A stretch of 64,000 bases of DNA from VRUE01 sp963715625 (GTDB lineage: Bacteria; Actinomycetota; Thermoleophilia; Solirubrobacterales; 70-9): positions 124,001 to 188,000 of the forward strand of contig OY970260.1 of assembly GCA_963715625.1 (NCBI GenBank). The letters run 5' to 3'. A program made the position numbers and the translations under genes. A model generated the notes under the pieces. The model made no database searches. It saw only the letters and a list, made by a program, of their open reading frames with translations, and was not told where the DNA came from. Below, piece after piece: positions 19,322 through 28,660 of this stretch (its first letter is position 1; the number at the start of each line of letters is the position of its first letter).

Positions 19322-21451
19322 ATGACCCGGATCGCGAACCTCACCTGGAAGCGCCCGAAGCTGGTCCTCGCCATCGTCGGCGCCTTCGCGCTGTTGGCGG
19401 TCGCGGTCGGACACAACGTCGAGCACCACCTGAAGGCCGCGGGATTCACCGATCCCGCCTCCGAGAGCGAGCAGGCGACGAATGTCCTGCGCGACTCGCT
19501 CGGCTACGACCCCAACCCGGCGATCGTCCTCGTCGTCCGCGCCCCCGGCGGCGGTCGGCTCGATCCGAGCGACCCTTCCATGCGGCGCGAGGTCGACCGG
19601 CTCGCCAGCGGCATGGCCAAGGTCGAAAACGTCGGTCGCGTCGTCAATCCACTGCGGAACCCGCGAGCCGGCGCCGAGTTGATCGCCAAGGACGGACAAT
19701 CTCTGGCGATCGCCGGCTACCTCTCGGCCAGCGACATCGAGGACGCCGGCGGCGTTGCCGCCGAAGGGGTGGGTGATGTGATCGAAAACAGCCCGCTCGA
19801 CGTCGCCGAGGGCGGCTTCGCCCAGGGCTTCAACGAGACCAACGACCAGACCCGGGAAGACCTGACCAAGGCGGAGCTGATCGCCTTCCCGATCCTCGCC
19901 ATCTTCCTGCTCTTCGTCTTCCGCGGCGTCGTCGCGGCCGGCATCCCGCTGCTGATCGGGGTGATCTCGATCGTCGGCACGCTGCTCGTGCTGCGGATCA
20001 TGTCGGGCGTCGTCGACACCTCGGTCTTCGCGCTCAACATCGCCACCGGGCTCAGCCTCGGCCTCGCCGTCGACTACGCCCTGCTGATGGTCTCGCGATA
20101 TCGCGAGGAGATCGCCGGCGGCGGAGCGACGCGGGAGGCGCACCGCCGCACGGTGCAGAGGGCCGGGCGAACCGTCCTCTTCTCGGGCCTCACGGTTGCC
20201 GCCGCGATGGCGGCGCTGGTCTTCATGCCGCAGCGCTTCCTCTACTCGATGGCGGTCGCCGGGGCATCGGTCGCGGTGCTCTCCTTGCTGATCGCGCTTC
20301 TCGTCGTCCCCTCGCTGCTGCGGCTGCTCGGCACGCGCATCGACGCGCTCTCGATCCGCCGCGGCCCGGCCGTCTCGGACACCTCCGACGGCTGGTACCG
20401 GCTGGCGCGCGGCGTGATGCGGCGCCCGGTCGCCGTCGCCCTGGCCAGCTCGGCGCTGCTGCTCGCCGCCGCCACTCCCCTGCTCTGGACGACGCTGACC
20501 GGACCGAGCGCCGAAGCCGTACCGCCGAACGTACCTTCCTACGACGCCCTCAAATACCTGGAAGCGCACTACCCGCGCGACGTCACCGAGGCCGTCACCG
20601 TCGCGGTCGACGGGAAAACCGGCAACGCCCAGCTCGCCGCCTTCCACCGCCGGATCGACGCGGTCGGCGACGTCGTGCGCGGCGCTCCGTTCGCGCGTGC
20701 GCCAGGCAACGTCGCATACGCGAACTTCGCCCTCTCCGAGCCTGCCCTCTCGGACACCTCACAGGACGCGGTGCGGGAAATTCGCGACCTCGCCCCGCCC
20801 GGCGCCGCGAGCGTGCTGGTCTCCGGCAACACGGCGCGCTTCATCGACCAGAAGCAGAGCCTGCTCGAGCACGCGCCGCTGGTCGTCGCGATCATCGCCC
20901 TCACCACCCTCGTGCTGCTCTTCCTGCTCACCGGCTCGGTGCTGCTGCCGCTGAAGACGCTGGTGATGAACACGCTGACGCTGGGCGCGACCCTCGGCAT
21001 CCTCGTCCTCGCCTTCCAGGAGGGCTGGCTCGACTCGCCGCTCGACTACACCGGCCCGGCCGCGGTCGAGGTGACCAGCCTCGTCTTCCTCTTCGCGATC
21101 ATCTTCGGCCTCGCCACCGACTACGCGGTCCTGGTCATAGCGCGGATCAAGGAGCGGCGCGACCTCGGCGACTCCAACGAGGAGGCCGTGGCGGTCGGCA
21201 TCGCCCGCACCGGCCGCGTGATCACCGCCGCGGCGGTGGCGATCGCGATCGTCTTCCTCGCCTTCGGCGTCAGCACGGTCTTCTTCGTCAAGCAGATCGC
21301 GATCGGGATGGCCTTCGGCGTGATGATCGACGCGACGATCGTCCGCGCCCTCCTCGTCCCCTCCCTGATGCGCCTCTTCGGCGAGTGGAACTGGTGGGCG
21401 CCCGCGCCCCTGCGGCGGATCTACCTGCGGCTCCGCTTCTCCGAGGGGTAG
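19322..21451 (+). CDS. MMPL-family RND transporter
   Basis: This protein of about 709 residues has two MMPL repeats. Each has a long extracytoplasmic loop and a bundle of hydrophobic helices, with the Asp-Tyr pairs typical of proton relay ('LSLGLAVDYALLMVSRYREEI' and 'IFGLATDYAVLVIARIKERRD'). MMPL proteins export lipids or other hydrophobic compounds. ATG at 19322 (MTRIANLTWKRPK) is preferred over a TTG at 19253. It is likely controlled by the divergent HxlR gene. Confidence 0.88.
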   Translation: MTRIANLTWKRPKLVLAIVGAFALLAVAVGHNVEHHLKAAGFTDPASESEQATNVLRDSLGYDPNPAIVLVVRAPGGGRLDPSDPSMRREVDRLASGMAKVENVGRVVNPLRNPRAGAELIAKDGQSLAIAGYLSASDIEDAGGVAAEGVGDVIENSPLDVAEGGFAQGFNETNDQTREDLTKAELIAFPILAIFLLFVFRGVVAAGIPLLIGVISIVGTLLVLRIMSGVVDTSVFALNIATGLSLGLAVDYALLMVSRYREEIAGGGATREAHRRTVQRAGRTVLFSGLTVAAAMAALVFMPQRFLYSMAVAGASVAVLSLLIALLVVPSLLRLLGTRIDALSIRRGPAVSDTSDGWYRLARGVMRRPVAVALASSALLLAAATPLLWTTLTGPSAEAVPPNVPSYDALKYLEAHYPRDVTEAVTVAVDGKTGNAQLAAFHRRIDAVGDVVRGAPFARAPGNVAYANFALSEPALSDTSQDAVREIRDLAPPGAASVLVSGNTARFIDQKQSLLEHAPLVVAIIALTTLVLLFLLTGSVLLPLKTLVMNTLTLGATLGILVLAFQEGWLDSPLDYTGPAAVEVTSLVFLFAIIFGLATDYAVLVIARIKERRDLGDSNEEAVAVGIARTGRVITAAAVAIAIVFLAFGVSTVFFVKQIAIGMAFGVMIDATIVRALLVPSLMRLFGEWNWWAPAPLRRIYLRLRFSEG

Positions 21452-22064
21452 TCCCCTGCAACGCGTTTCGGCGCTCGCAGAGCCGCAACGCGTTGCAGCC
21501 GGTGCGCGCGAGCAGCTCGGCGACGACGCCCGGCTCCACCTCGCGCCCGTCGACCCGGAAACGCTCGGCGATGAAGTCCGCGAACGGCGCAGCGGGGATC
21601 GGCCCCAGCTCGATCGACTTGGCGCTGCGCCAGAACGGCTCGTTGGCGTCGCTGAAGATCCGCTCCATGACGTGCTGCTTGCTGCCCAGGTAGACGTGGG
21701 CGATCTCAGGCTGCCGCTGGAAGACCGAGCGCAGGAGCTTGGGCAAATCGGGGTCGATGGAGACGACCTCCTGGAACTCGTCCATGACCACGGCGACGCG
21801 GTGGCGACGCGCTCCGCCCAGCTCCGCCGTCGTCGGTTGAACTTGAAGCCCGCGAAACGGGGCAAGGGCCCGCTCGCGGACTCGCTCGATGGTGGAGGCG
21901 ATCTGCTCGTAGATCGACCGCGCCAGGGCCGCGGCGAGGCTCTCCTTGCTGGGCGTCGTCATCAGGTCGACCTGGGCGACCAGCACACCTTCCGTGGCAA
22001 GGGCGCCGGCTGCTCGCCAGACGAGCGAGGACTTGCCGAAGCGACGGGGAGCGAAGACAACCAC
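21452..22064 (-). pseudogene. Truncated AAA ATPase related to the 14864-15994 gene
   Basis: Walker A ('VVVFAPRRFGKSSLV') is at the very first residues, whereas relatives have about 30-40 residues before it. Walker B is 'RVAVVMDEFQEVV' and later comes 'YLGSKQHVMERIF'. Between 'RGLQVQPTTAEL' and Walker B the sequence is shorter than expected. After 'ELLARTGCNALRL' the frame runs into antisense MMPL sequence, so the C-terminal domain is missing. A GAGGAG element precedes the GTG at 22064, so a short product may still be made. Confidence 0.6.
21456..21498 (+). terminator. Hairpin after MMPL gene
   Basis: Perfect 12-bp arms (CTGCAACGCGTT and its complement) enclose a 19-base loop, 4 bases after the MMPL stop. 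It is probably a transcription end signal, though it lacks a T-tract. Confidence 0.5.
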
Positions 22065-22109
22065 GTCACTCCTCTATAAGTCCCCACCGTCGATGACTCT
22101 CCCCGCATC

Positions 22110-23549
22110 GTGAACTTCATCGAGGACGTGCTCGAGCGATCTCCCGCTTCGCGGCTGGGGATCGTCGCTGTCGACAGCGAGGGGAATCGGCGGGACTGGT
22201 ATTTCGGCGAACTGATTGCCTGCTCCGCTGGGCTCTCGGGGGCGCTTGCGGCGCAGGGGGTCAAGCGCGGGGACGTGGTTATGACACTGGTGGGGAACCG
22301 GGTCGAGTGGGTTCTCTCGCTGCTCGCCTGCTGGCGGATGGGGGCGGTGGCGCTGCCTTGCAGCACGCAGCTGAGGCGTCACGACCTGGAGGTACGCGTC
22401 GCCGCGGCGAACCCCTCGCTCTGCGTCGGGGAAGAGCACCTGCTTGCCGAGCTCCCCGGCGGAGTCGAGACCATGACCATGGCCGAGGTGGAGGCGACGC
22501 TCGACGAGGACCGGCCGCAGGAGACTCCGGCGGCGGTCGAGGAGATGGGTCCCGAGGACCCGGCGCTGATCGTCTTCACCTCTGGCACGACGGGAGAGCC
22601 GCGCGGCGTCGTCCACGCCTACCGGTACCTGGAAGGCCAGCGGGCCCAGGCCGAGCACTGGCTCGGCTCGCGCCAGGGCGAGCTGGTCTGGTGCACCACC
22701 GCGACCGGCTGGTCGAAGTCGGCGCGCAACGTCTTCCTCGCCCCCTGGCTGACCGGTGCCGCGGCGGTGATCCATGACGGGCGCTTCGACCCGGCCCAGC
22801 GGCTGGACATGGCCGAGGCGCTCGGCGTCAACGTGCTCTGCCAGGCGCCGACCGAGTACCGGATGCTGGCCAAGCGGACCGCCCTGCGTCAGCTCCCCGC
22901 CCTGAGGCGCATGGTCTCCGCCGGCGAGCCGCTGGAGGCGGAGACGATCGCGGCGTTCCGCGAGGCGATGGGCGTCGAGCCCGCGGACGGCTACGGCCAG
23001 ACAGAGACCGGCCACATCAGCGGCAACCTGGCGGGCGACCAGGTCACGCCCGGCTCGATGGGGAAGCCGCTGCCGGGGATCGAGACCCGGATCGTCGAGG
23101 GCGAGCTCCAGCTCCGCGCCTCCTCCTCCCCGACCTTCTTCTCGCGCTACCTCAACGGCGAGCGCTTCGAGGGCGAGTGGTGGCGCACCGGGGACCTCGT
23201 CCGCGAGGACGAAGACGGCTACCTCTACTTCGAGGGCCGCGGCGACGACATCATCCTCTCCTCCGGCTACCGGATCGGCCCCTTCGAGGTCGAGTCCGCC
23301 CTCCTCTCCCACCCCGCGGTCGCCGAAGCCGCCGCGGTCGCCGCCCCCGACCCCGAGCGCGGCGCCGTGGTCCGCGCAATCGTCGTCCTCCGTGAAGGCC
23401 AGCCGAGCGAGGATCTGGCCCAAGAGCTACGCGAGCACTGCAAGCGCGAAACCGCCCCATACAAGGCCCCTCGCATCCTCGAGTTCGTGGAGGAGCTACC
23501 GAAGACAACTAGCGGCAAGGTGAGACGGGCAGAGCTCCGACGAGGGTAA
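22110..23549 (+). CDS. Acyl-CoA synthetase (AMP-forming, medium-chain type)
   Basis: This 479-residue protein has the adenylation motifs 'LIVFTSGTTGEPRGVVH' (P-loop), 'DGYGQTET', 'WWRTGDLV' and 'SSGYRIGPFEVE', with catalytic Lys in 'PKTTSGKVRRAELR'. It activates a carboxylic acid to acyl-AMP and then acyl-CoA. It is slightly shorter than the usual 530-550 residues. It starts with GTG. The substrate cannot be read from sequence. Confidence 0.88.
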   Translation: MNFIEDVLERSPASRLGIVAVDSEGNRRDWYFGELIACSAGLSGALAAQGVKRGDVVMTLVGNRVEWVLSLLACWRMGAVALPCSTQLRRHDLEVRVAAANPSLCVGEEHLLAELPGGVETMTMAEVEATLDEDRPQETPAAVEEMGPEDPALIVFTSGTTGEPRGVVHAYRYLEGQRAQAEHWLGSRQGELVWCTTATGWSKSARNVFLAPWLTGAAAVIHDGRFDPAQRLDMAEALGVNVLCQAPTEYRMLAKRTALRQLPALRRMVSAGEPLEAETIAAFREAMGVEPADGYGQTETGHISGNLAGDQVTPGSMGKPLPGIETRIVEGELQLRASSSPTFFSRYLNGERFEGEWWRTGDLVREDEDGYLYFEGRGDDIILSSGYRIGPFEVESALLSHPAVAEAAAVAAPDPERGAVVRAIVVLREGQPSEDLAQELREHCKRETAPYKAPRILEFVEELPKTTSGKVRRAELRRG

Positions 23550-23574
23550 GCCGCGATCCTGACCGGAACGGTAA

Positions 23575-23648
23575 GGGCGACGGGCGCCCTCCCCAAGACA
23601 CTCCAGCGAGGCTCCTGCCGAGCGTCTTGGGGAGGGCGCCCGTCGCCC
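23575..23648. repeat. Long hairpin with conserved three-way-junction loop, copy 1
   Basis: Perfect 25-bp arms (23575-23599 and 23624-23648) enclose a 24-base loop. The loop can itself fold completely into CTC-NAGC-GAG and GCTC-CTGCC-GAGC mini-hairpins, giving a three-way junction. The loop is 23/24 identical to that at 33740-33763, although the stems are unrelated in sequence. It lies between two same-strand genes. It may terminate transcription, or be a mobile or structured RNA element. Confidence 0.7.
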
Positions 23649-23664
23649 CCTCTACGCTTCGACC

Positions 23665-25026
23665 ATGGACCAGGTCGACCGCAAGCGAGTCGCGGCGCTG
23701 ACCGAGGCGCAGCAGGAGCGCTTCCGCAACAACACCGGGGCCTCGGCGAAGACCTACGACCGGGCGGTGAAGGTGATGCCGAACGGCGTCCCCTCCTCCT
23801 TCCAGTCCAACGACCCCTGGCCGGTCTACATCGAGCGCGGCCGGGGCAGCCGCGTCTGGGACGTCGACGGCAACGAGTACGCCGACTTCCACAACGGCTT
23901 CGGCGTGATGTGCATCGGCCACGCCAACCCGACCGTGGGCGCCGCCGTGAAGGCCCGGATCGACGAAGGAACCCACTTCGCCGCCCCCACCGATGGCTCG
24001 ATCGCCGTCGCCGAGGAGCTGGCGCGGCGCTTCGGCCTGCCCCAGTGGCGCTTCAACAACTCCGGCACCGAGGCGACGATGGACGCCGTCCACCTGGCGC
24101 GCGGCGCCACCGGCCGCGACACGATCCTCAAGGTCGAGGGCTCCTACCACGGCCACCACGACACCGTGATGGTCTCCGTCTACCCGCCGCTGGAGGCGCT
24201 CGGCGCCCGCGACGACCCGGTCAGCGTCCCCTACGGCGGCGGCGTCCCCAAGGCGATGCGGGCGCTGACCCGCGCCGTCCCCTTCAACGACGCCGACGCC
24301 CTGCAGAGCGTGCTGGAGAAGATCGGCGAGCAGGTAGCCGGGCTGATCATGGAGCCGGCGATGATGAACATCAACATCATCCCGCCGCGCGAGGGCTACC
24401 TGGAGCGGGTGCGCGAGCTGACCGCCGAGCACGGCGTGAAGCTGATCTTCGACGAGGTCAAGACCGGGGCGACGATCTCCCCCGGCGGCGCCACCGCCCG
24501 CTTCGGCGTCCTCCCCGACATGATCACCCTTGCCAAGGCAAGCTGCGGCGGCTACCCCGGCGGCGCGATCGGGATGAGCGAGGAGCTGGCGGCGATCGTC
24601 GCCGACGGCACGGTCAAGCAGTACGGCACCTTCAACGGCAACCCGCTGGTGATGGCGGCGGCCGAGGCGACCCTGACCGAGGTCCTCACCGACGACGTCT
24701 ACGAGCGCTTCGAGGCGACCAACCGGCGCCTGCTCGACGGCTGCCAGGAGATCGTCGACTCATACGGCCTCCCCGCCTACACCGAGGGCATGGGCGCCAA
24801 GGGCTGCGTGATCTTCTCTCCGACCCGGATGCACGAGTACCGCGACTACCTCAGCGACGTCGACGAAGAGCTCTCCACCCTCGCCTGGCTCTACCACATG
24901 AACCACGGCATCTTCATGACTCCGGGAGTAGAGGAGGAGTGGACGCTCTCGATCGCCCACACCGACGAGGACCTGCAGCGCTACCTCGACGCCTTCGAGG
25001 CCTTCGCCCGCGACGTAACCGCCTGA
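23665..25026 (+). CDS. Class III PLP-dependent aminotransferase (HemL-like)
   Basis: This 453-residue protein has 'FNNSGTEATMDAVHLAR' (phosphate-binding), 'LIFDEVKTG' (PLP-pyridine Asp) and 'ITLAKASCGGYPGGAIG' (Schiff-base Lys). It resembles glutamate-1-semialdehyde 2,1-aminomutase and related aminotransferases; the exact reaction is uncertain. A long hairpin element lies immediately upstream and a bidirectional terminator downstream. Confidence 0.85.
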   Translation: MDQVDRKRVAALTEAQQERFRNNTGASAKTYDRAVKVMPNGVPSSFQSNDPWPVYIERGRGSRVWDVDGNEYADFHNGFGVMCIGHANPTVGAAVKARIDEGTHFAAPTDGSIAVAEELARRFGLPQWRFNNSGTEATMDAVHLARGATGRDTILKVEGSYHGHHDTVMVSVYPPLEALGARDDPVSVPYGGGVPKAMRALTRAVPFNDADALQSVLEKIGEQVAGLIMEPAMMNINIIPPREGYLERVRELTAEHGVKLIFDEVKTGATISPGGATARFGVLPDMITLAKASCGGYPGGAIGMSEELAAIVADGTVKQYGTFNGNPLVMAAAEATLTEVLTDDVYERFEATNRRLLDGCQEIVDSYGLPAYTEGMGAKGCVIFSPTRMHEYRDYLSDVDEELSTLAWLYHMNHGIFMTPGVEEEWTLSIAHTDEDLQRYLDAFEAFARDVTA

Positions 25027-25033
25027 CTGCCGA

Positions 25034-25080
25034 CCGACGGGCCTCAAACGTCCAAATAATGGACGTTTGAGGCCCGTCGG
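25034..25080. terminator. Bidirectional terminator hairpin
   Basis: Perfect 21-bp arms around an AATAA loop lie between two convergent genes. The stem is symmetrical and would serve both directions. Confidence 0.75.
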
Positions 25081-25098
25081 CGGCGAACGGCGGCGAAA

Positions 25099-26508
25099 CT
25101 AGGCGGCCAGGGCCTCGTCTACGGCTACGGGACGGCCCAGGTGGTAGCCCTGGGCCATGTCGACGCCGTACTCGCGCAGCATCTCGGCGGTGAGGTCGTC
25201 CTGGACGTACTCGGCGATCGTCGTCTTGCCGAGGCCGCGGGCGATCTGGACGATCGCCTGGACGGTGAGCTGGTCGGCATCGCTGTTGGGCATGTCGCGG
25301 ATGAAGGAGCCGTCGATCTTGATCAGGTCGAAGGGGATCTGCTTCAGGTAGTGGAAGGGGCCGAAGCCGGCGCCGTAGTCGTCGATCGCCACCTGGCAGC
25401 CGAACTCGGTGAGGCGATCTGCGAAGCCCCCCGCCGCTTCGTAGTCATGGACCCTCGCCGTCTCGGTGATCTCGAAGGTGCAGCGGGCCGGGTCGGCTGT
25501 CCCCTCGTCGAGGCGCCGTTCGATGAACTCGAGCACCGAGAGGTCCGCGACCGAGGCGCCGGAGAGGTTCACGTGCAGCGAGACCGGGCTCCCCTCGCGC
25601 TCGCGTGCCCCCAGCAGCTCCAGGGCCCGGGCGACGACCCAGCGATCCAGCTCCTGGACCATGCCGGAGCGCTCCGCCGCCTCGATGAAGGCCGCCGCCG
25701 GAAGCAGCTCGCCGTTCTCGCCGGTCATCCGCAGGAGCAGCTCGTAGCGCTCTATCCCGCCGGAAGCGAGGCTGCGGATCGGCTGGGTGTGAAGGCTGAG
25801 GCGATCGTGAGTCAGCGCGTCGCGGATCCGCGCGCTCGTGGTCTGCCGCCGCTCCTGCCGGCGCTTGGGTTCGCTGGGATCCTGGAAGAGGACGATCTGA
25901 TTGCGGCCCTCCTCCTTGGCCCAGTACATCGCCTGGTCGGCCGCGGCCAGCACCCCCTCGGCGCCGATCTCGCGCTCGGCGCCGAACATCGTTATCCCGA
26001 CGCTGATCGTCGCGTTCGGAGCGTCGGATGCGGGCGCGGTGCTCTCGGCGACCTGCGCGCGCAGGTCCTCGCCGAGCTGCAGGGCGCCGACGGTGTCGGT
26101 CTGCGGCATCAGCACCGCGAACTCGTCCCCGGAGAGCCGGGCGACGATGTCGGTGGTCCGCACCCGTTCCCGCATCAGGCCGGCGATGCGACGGATCAGG
26201 ACGTCGCCGGCATGGTGGCCGAAGGAGTCGTTGACCGCCTTGAGGTCGTCGATGTCGATGATCATCACCGCACCCTGCCCCCCGTAGCGGGCCGCGAAGG
26301 AGACGTACTGATCGAGCTCGGAGCGGAAGCGGCGGCGATCGAGCAGGCCGGTGAGCGCATCGTGGTCGGCGATGTAGCGGAGTTGCGCCTCGGTCTTCTC
26401 GGCCTTGGCAAGGGCCTTGTCGACGACCAAGCGGTCCTCGGGATCGAGTTTGGCGAGCACCGACTCGACCTCTGGATCGCTTTGGATTGGGAGCGTTTCT
26501 TCGGTCAC
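25099..26508 (-). CDS. GGDEF-EAL cyclic-di-GMP signalling protein
   Basis: This 469-residue protein has a coiled N-terminus, then a GGDEF domain at about 45-205 with the active-site loop 'LSGDEFAVL' (SGDEF variant, compatible with activity). A phosphodiesterase domain to the end contains 'YELLLRM' in place of the usual E-A/V-L, plus 'FEITETARVHDYE', 'IDDYGAGFGPFHYLKQIPFDLIKID' and 'AEYVQDD'. It has no membrane segments, so it is cytoplasmic. It probably makes and/or degrades c-di-GMP. Confidence 0.85.
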   Translation of the reverse strand: MTEETLPIQSDPEVESVLAKLDPEDRLVVDKALAKAEKTEAQLRYIADHDALTGLLDRRRFRSELDQYVSFAARYGGQGAVMIIDIDDLKAVNDSFGHHAGDVLIRRIAGLMRERVRTTDIVARLSGDEFAVLMPQTDTVGALQLGEDLRAQVAESTAPASDAPNATISVGITMFGAEREIGAEGVLAAADQAMYWAKEEGRNQIVLFQDPSEPKRRQERRQTTSARIRDALTHDRLSLHTQPIRSLASGGIERYELLLRMTGENGELLPAAAFIEAAERSGMVQELDRWVVARALELLGAREREGSPVSLHVNLSGASVADLSVLEFIERRLDEGTADPARCTFEITETARVHDYEAAGGFADRLTEFGCQVAIDDYGAGFGPFHYLKQIPFDLIKIDGSFIRDMPNSDADQLTVQAIVQIARGLGKTTIAEYVQDDLTAEMLREYGVDMAQGYHLGRPVAVDEALAA

Positions 26509-26641
26509 CTCACTGAAGTTAGAACTTTCGAAGCCCGATCGGATCGCTGGCCACGCATGACTGCTGGGAATGCGTCCAAGTATCGGCTACCTCTCCCGCC
26601 CAATAGTGAGGATCAGACCGTCCGCGGGTAGTGTGGGCGCG

Positions 26642-28660
26642 ATGGCCAACCGCCTGGCGCAGGAGACCAGCCCGTACCTGTTGCAGCACCGCGACAACCC
26701 GGTCGAGTGGTACCCGTGGGGCGAGGAGGCGCTGGCCCGCGCCCGCGACGAGGACCGCCCGATCCTGCTCTCGGTCGGCTACTCGGCCTGCCACTGGTGC
26801 CACGTGATGGAGCGCGAGTCCTTCGAGGACGCCGAGACCGCCGCCTACATGAACCAGCACTTCGTCAACGTCAAGGTCGACCGCGAGGAGCGGCCCGACG
26901 TCGACGCCCTCTACATGGAGGCGGTGCAGGCGATCGGCGGCCAGGGCGGCTGGCCGATGACGGTCTTCCTCGACCCCGAGGGCGTGCCCTTCTACGGCGG
27001 CACCTACTTCCCACCCGACGAGGGCCGCGGGATGCCGAGCTTCCGCATGGTGATGGAAGCCGTCGTCGACGCCTTCGAGCGGCGACGCGAGAAGATCGAG
27101 GAGCGGGCACCGCAGATGCGGGCCCGGCTCGGCGCAATCGGTGCGGTCAAGCCGGCAGCGGAGCCCCCGCAGGCGGCGACCCTGGAGCAGGCCGTCGCCC
27201 GCCTGCTCGAAAGCGCCGACCCCCAGCGCGGCGGCTTCGGCGGGGCGCCGAAGTTCCCGCCGGCCCTGGCCCTGGAGCTGCTGCTCGCCCGCGGCGAGCG
27301 CGAGGCGGTCGAGAGGGCCCTCGACGCGATGCTCGCCGGCGGCATCTACGACCAGGTCGGCGGCGGCTTCGCCCGCTACTCGGTCGACGCCGCCTGGCTC
27401 GTCCCCCACTTCGAGAAGATGCTCTACGACAACGCCCTGCTGGCACGCGCCTACCTGCACGGCTGGCAGGTCTTCGGTCACGAGCGCTACCGCCGGGCCT
27501 GCGAGGAGACGCTCGAGTGGGCCCTGCGCGAGATGCGCGGGCCCGAGGGCGGCTTCTACTCGGCGCTCGACGCCGACTCCGAGGGCGAGGAGGGCCGCTT
27601 CTACGTCTGGGCCCCCGACGAGATCCGCGCCGCCCTGTCCCCCCCACCCCCCGCGAACTGCATCAAATTCTCGGTCCAGCAGGTAGAGAATTTGATGCAG
27701 TTCTATGGGGTTAGCGAGCGGGGGAACTTCGAGGGGCGGAGCGTGCTGCACCTCGCGGGCGGGGCCGAGGCGGAGGAGCCGGAGGGGCTCGATGAGATGC
27801 GGCGCGCCCTCTACGAGCACCGCTCGCAGCGCGTCTGGCCCGGCCTCGACGACAAGCGGCTCACCGCCTGGAACGCGCTGATGCTCGGCGTCCTGGCCGA
27901 GGCCGGAGCCGTGCTGAAGCGCAAGGACTACCTCGACGCGGCCCAAACCTGCGCCGATTTCGTCTGGGAAGAGCTTCGCGACGGCGACGGCAACCTGCTG
28001 CGCACCTGGAAGGACGGCCGCGGCCGCCTCAACGCCTACCTCGAGGACCACGCCTTCCTGCTCGAGGCCCTGCTCACCCTCTACGAATCGACCTTCGAAC
28101 CGCAGTGGTTCGAGCGCGCCCGCTCCGTCGCGGGCGCGATGATCTCGCGCTTCGGCGACCCCGAGCGCGGTGGCTTCTTCTCCACCTCCGGCGACCACGA
28201 ACCCCTGATCGCCCGCCGCAAGGAGATCGGCGACCACCCGATCCCCTCCGGCAACAGCTCAGCGGCGATGGGACTCCTCCGCCTCGCCGCGCTGACCGGA
28301 GAGCGCCGCTACGAGCAGCAGGCCGAGTCCGTCCTGCGCCTCTTCGCCGGCCCGGCGTTCCAGCATCCCGAGTCCTTCGCCCACCTCCTGAGAGCGATCG
28401 ACTTCCACCTCTCCCCCACCAAGGAGGTGGCGTTGATCGGCGAGGATCTGACCGCCTTCGCCAGAGTCATCCGCTCGCAGCACCGCCCCCACCTGGTCCT
28501 GGCCGGCGGCCCCGAAGGCAGCGAGACCCCCGAGCTCCTCCAAAACCGAACGAAGCTGAACGCCCAGCCCACCGCCTACGTCTGCGAAGCCTTCACCTGC
28601 AAGCAGCCGGTGACCGATCCAGGCGCTCTCGCCGACCTGCTAAGGATTCAGGGCAAGTGA
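26642..28660 (+). CDS. Thioredoxin-domain protein (DUF255/YyaL family)
   Basis: The ATG is at 26642 and the protein has 672 residues. The N-terminal thioredoxin fold has 'YSACHWCHVMERESFED' (C-x-x-C), followed by the (alpha/alpha)6-barrel region with 'GGFGGAPKFP', 'GGIYDQVGGGFARYSVDAAWLVPHFEKMLYDNA' and 'DDKRLTAWNALML'. The biochemical role of the family is not established. Around residues 334-358 an unusually AT-rich inverted repeat encodes the atypical stretch 'ANCIKFSVQQVENLMQF'. The stop overlaps the next gene's GTG. Confidence 0.88.
   Translation: MANRLAQETSPYLLQHRDNPVEWYPWGEEALARARDEDRPILLSVGYSACHWCHVMERESFEDAETAAYMNQHFVNVKVDREERPDVDALYMEAVQAIGGQGGWPMTVFLDPEGVPFYGGTYFPPDEGRGMPSFRMVMEAVVDAFERRREKIEERAPQMRARLGAIGAVKPAAEPPQAATLEQAVARLLESADPQRGGFGGAPKFPPALALELLLARGEREAVERALDAMLAGGIYDQVGGGFARYSVDAAWLVPHFEKMLYDNALLARAYLHGWQVFGHERYRRACEETLEWALREMRGPEGGFYSALDADSEGEEGRFYVWAPDEIRAALSPPPPANCIKFSVQQVENLMQFYGVSERGNFEGRSVLHLAGGAEAEEPEGLDEMRRALYEHRSQRVWPGLDDKRLTAWNALMLGVLAEAGAVLKRKDYLDAAQTCADFVWEELRDGDGNLLRTWKDGRGRLNAYLEDHAFLLEALLTLYESTFEPQWFERARSVAGAMISRFGDPERGGFFSTSGDHEPLIARRKEIGDHPIPSGNSSAAMGLLRLAALTGERRYEQQAESVLRLFAGPAFQHPESFAHLLRAIDFHLSPTKEVALIGEDLTAFARVIRSQHRPHLVLAGGPEGSETPELLQNRTKLNAQPTAYVCEAFTCKQPVTDPGALADLLRIQGK
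27655..27703. repeat. Palindromic element inside a coding region
   Basis: Perfect 18-bp arms (GAACTGCATCAAATTCTC and complement) enclose a 13-base loop, in frame within the thioredoxin-domain gene. It is much more AT-rich than the surrounding codons and sits where relatives vary in length. It looks like an in-frame palindromic insertion. Confidence 0.65.
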
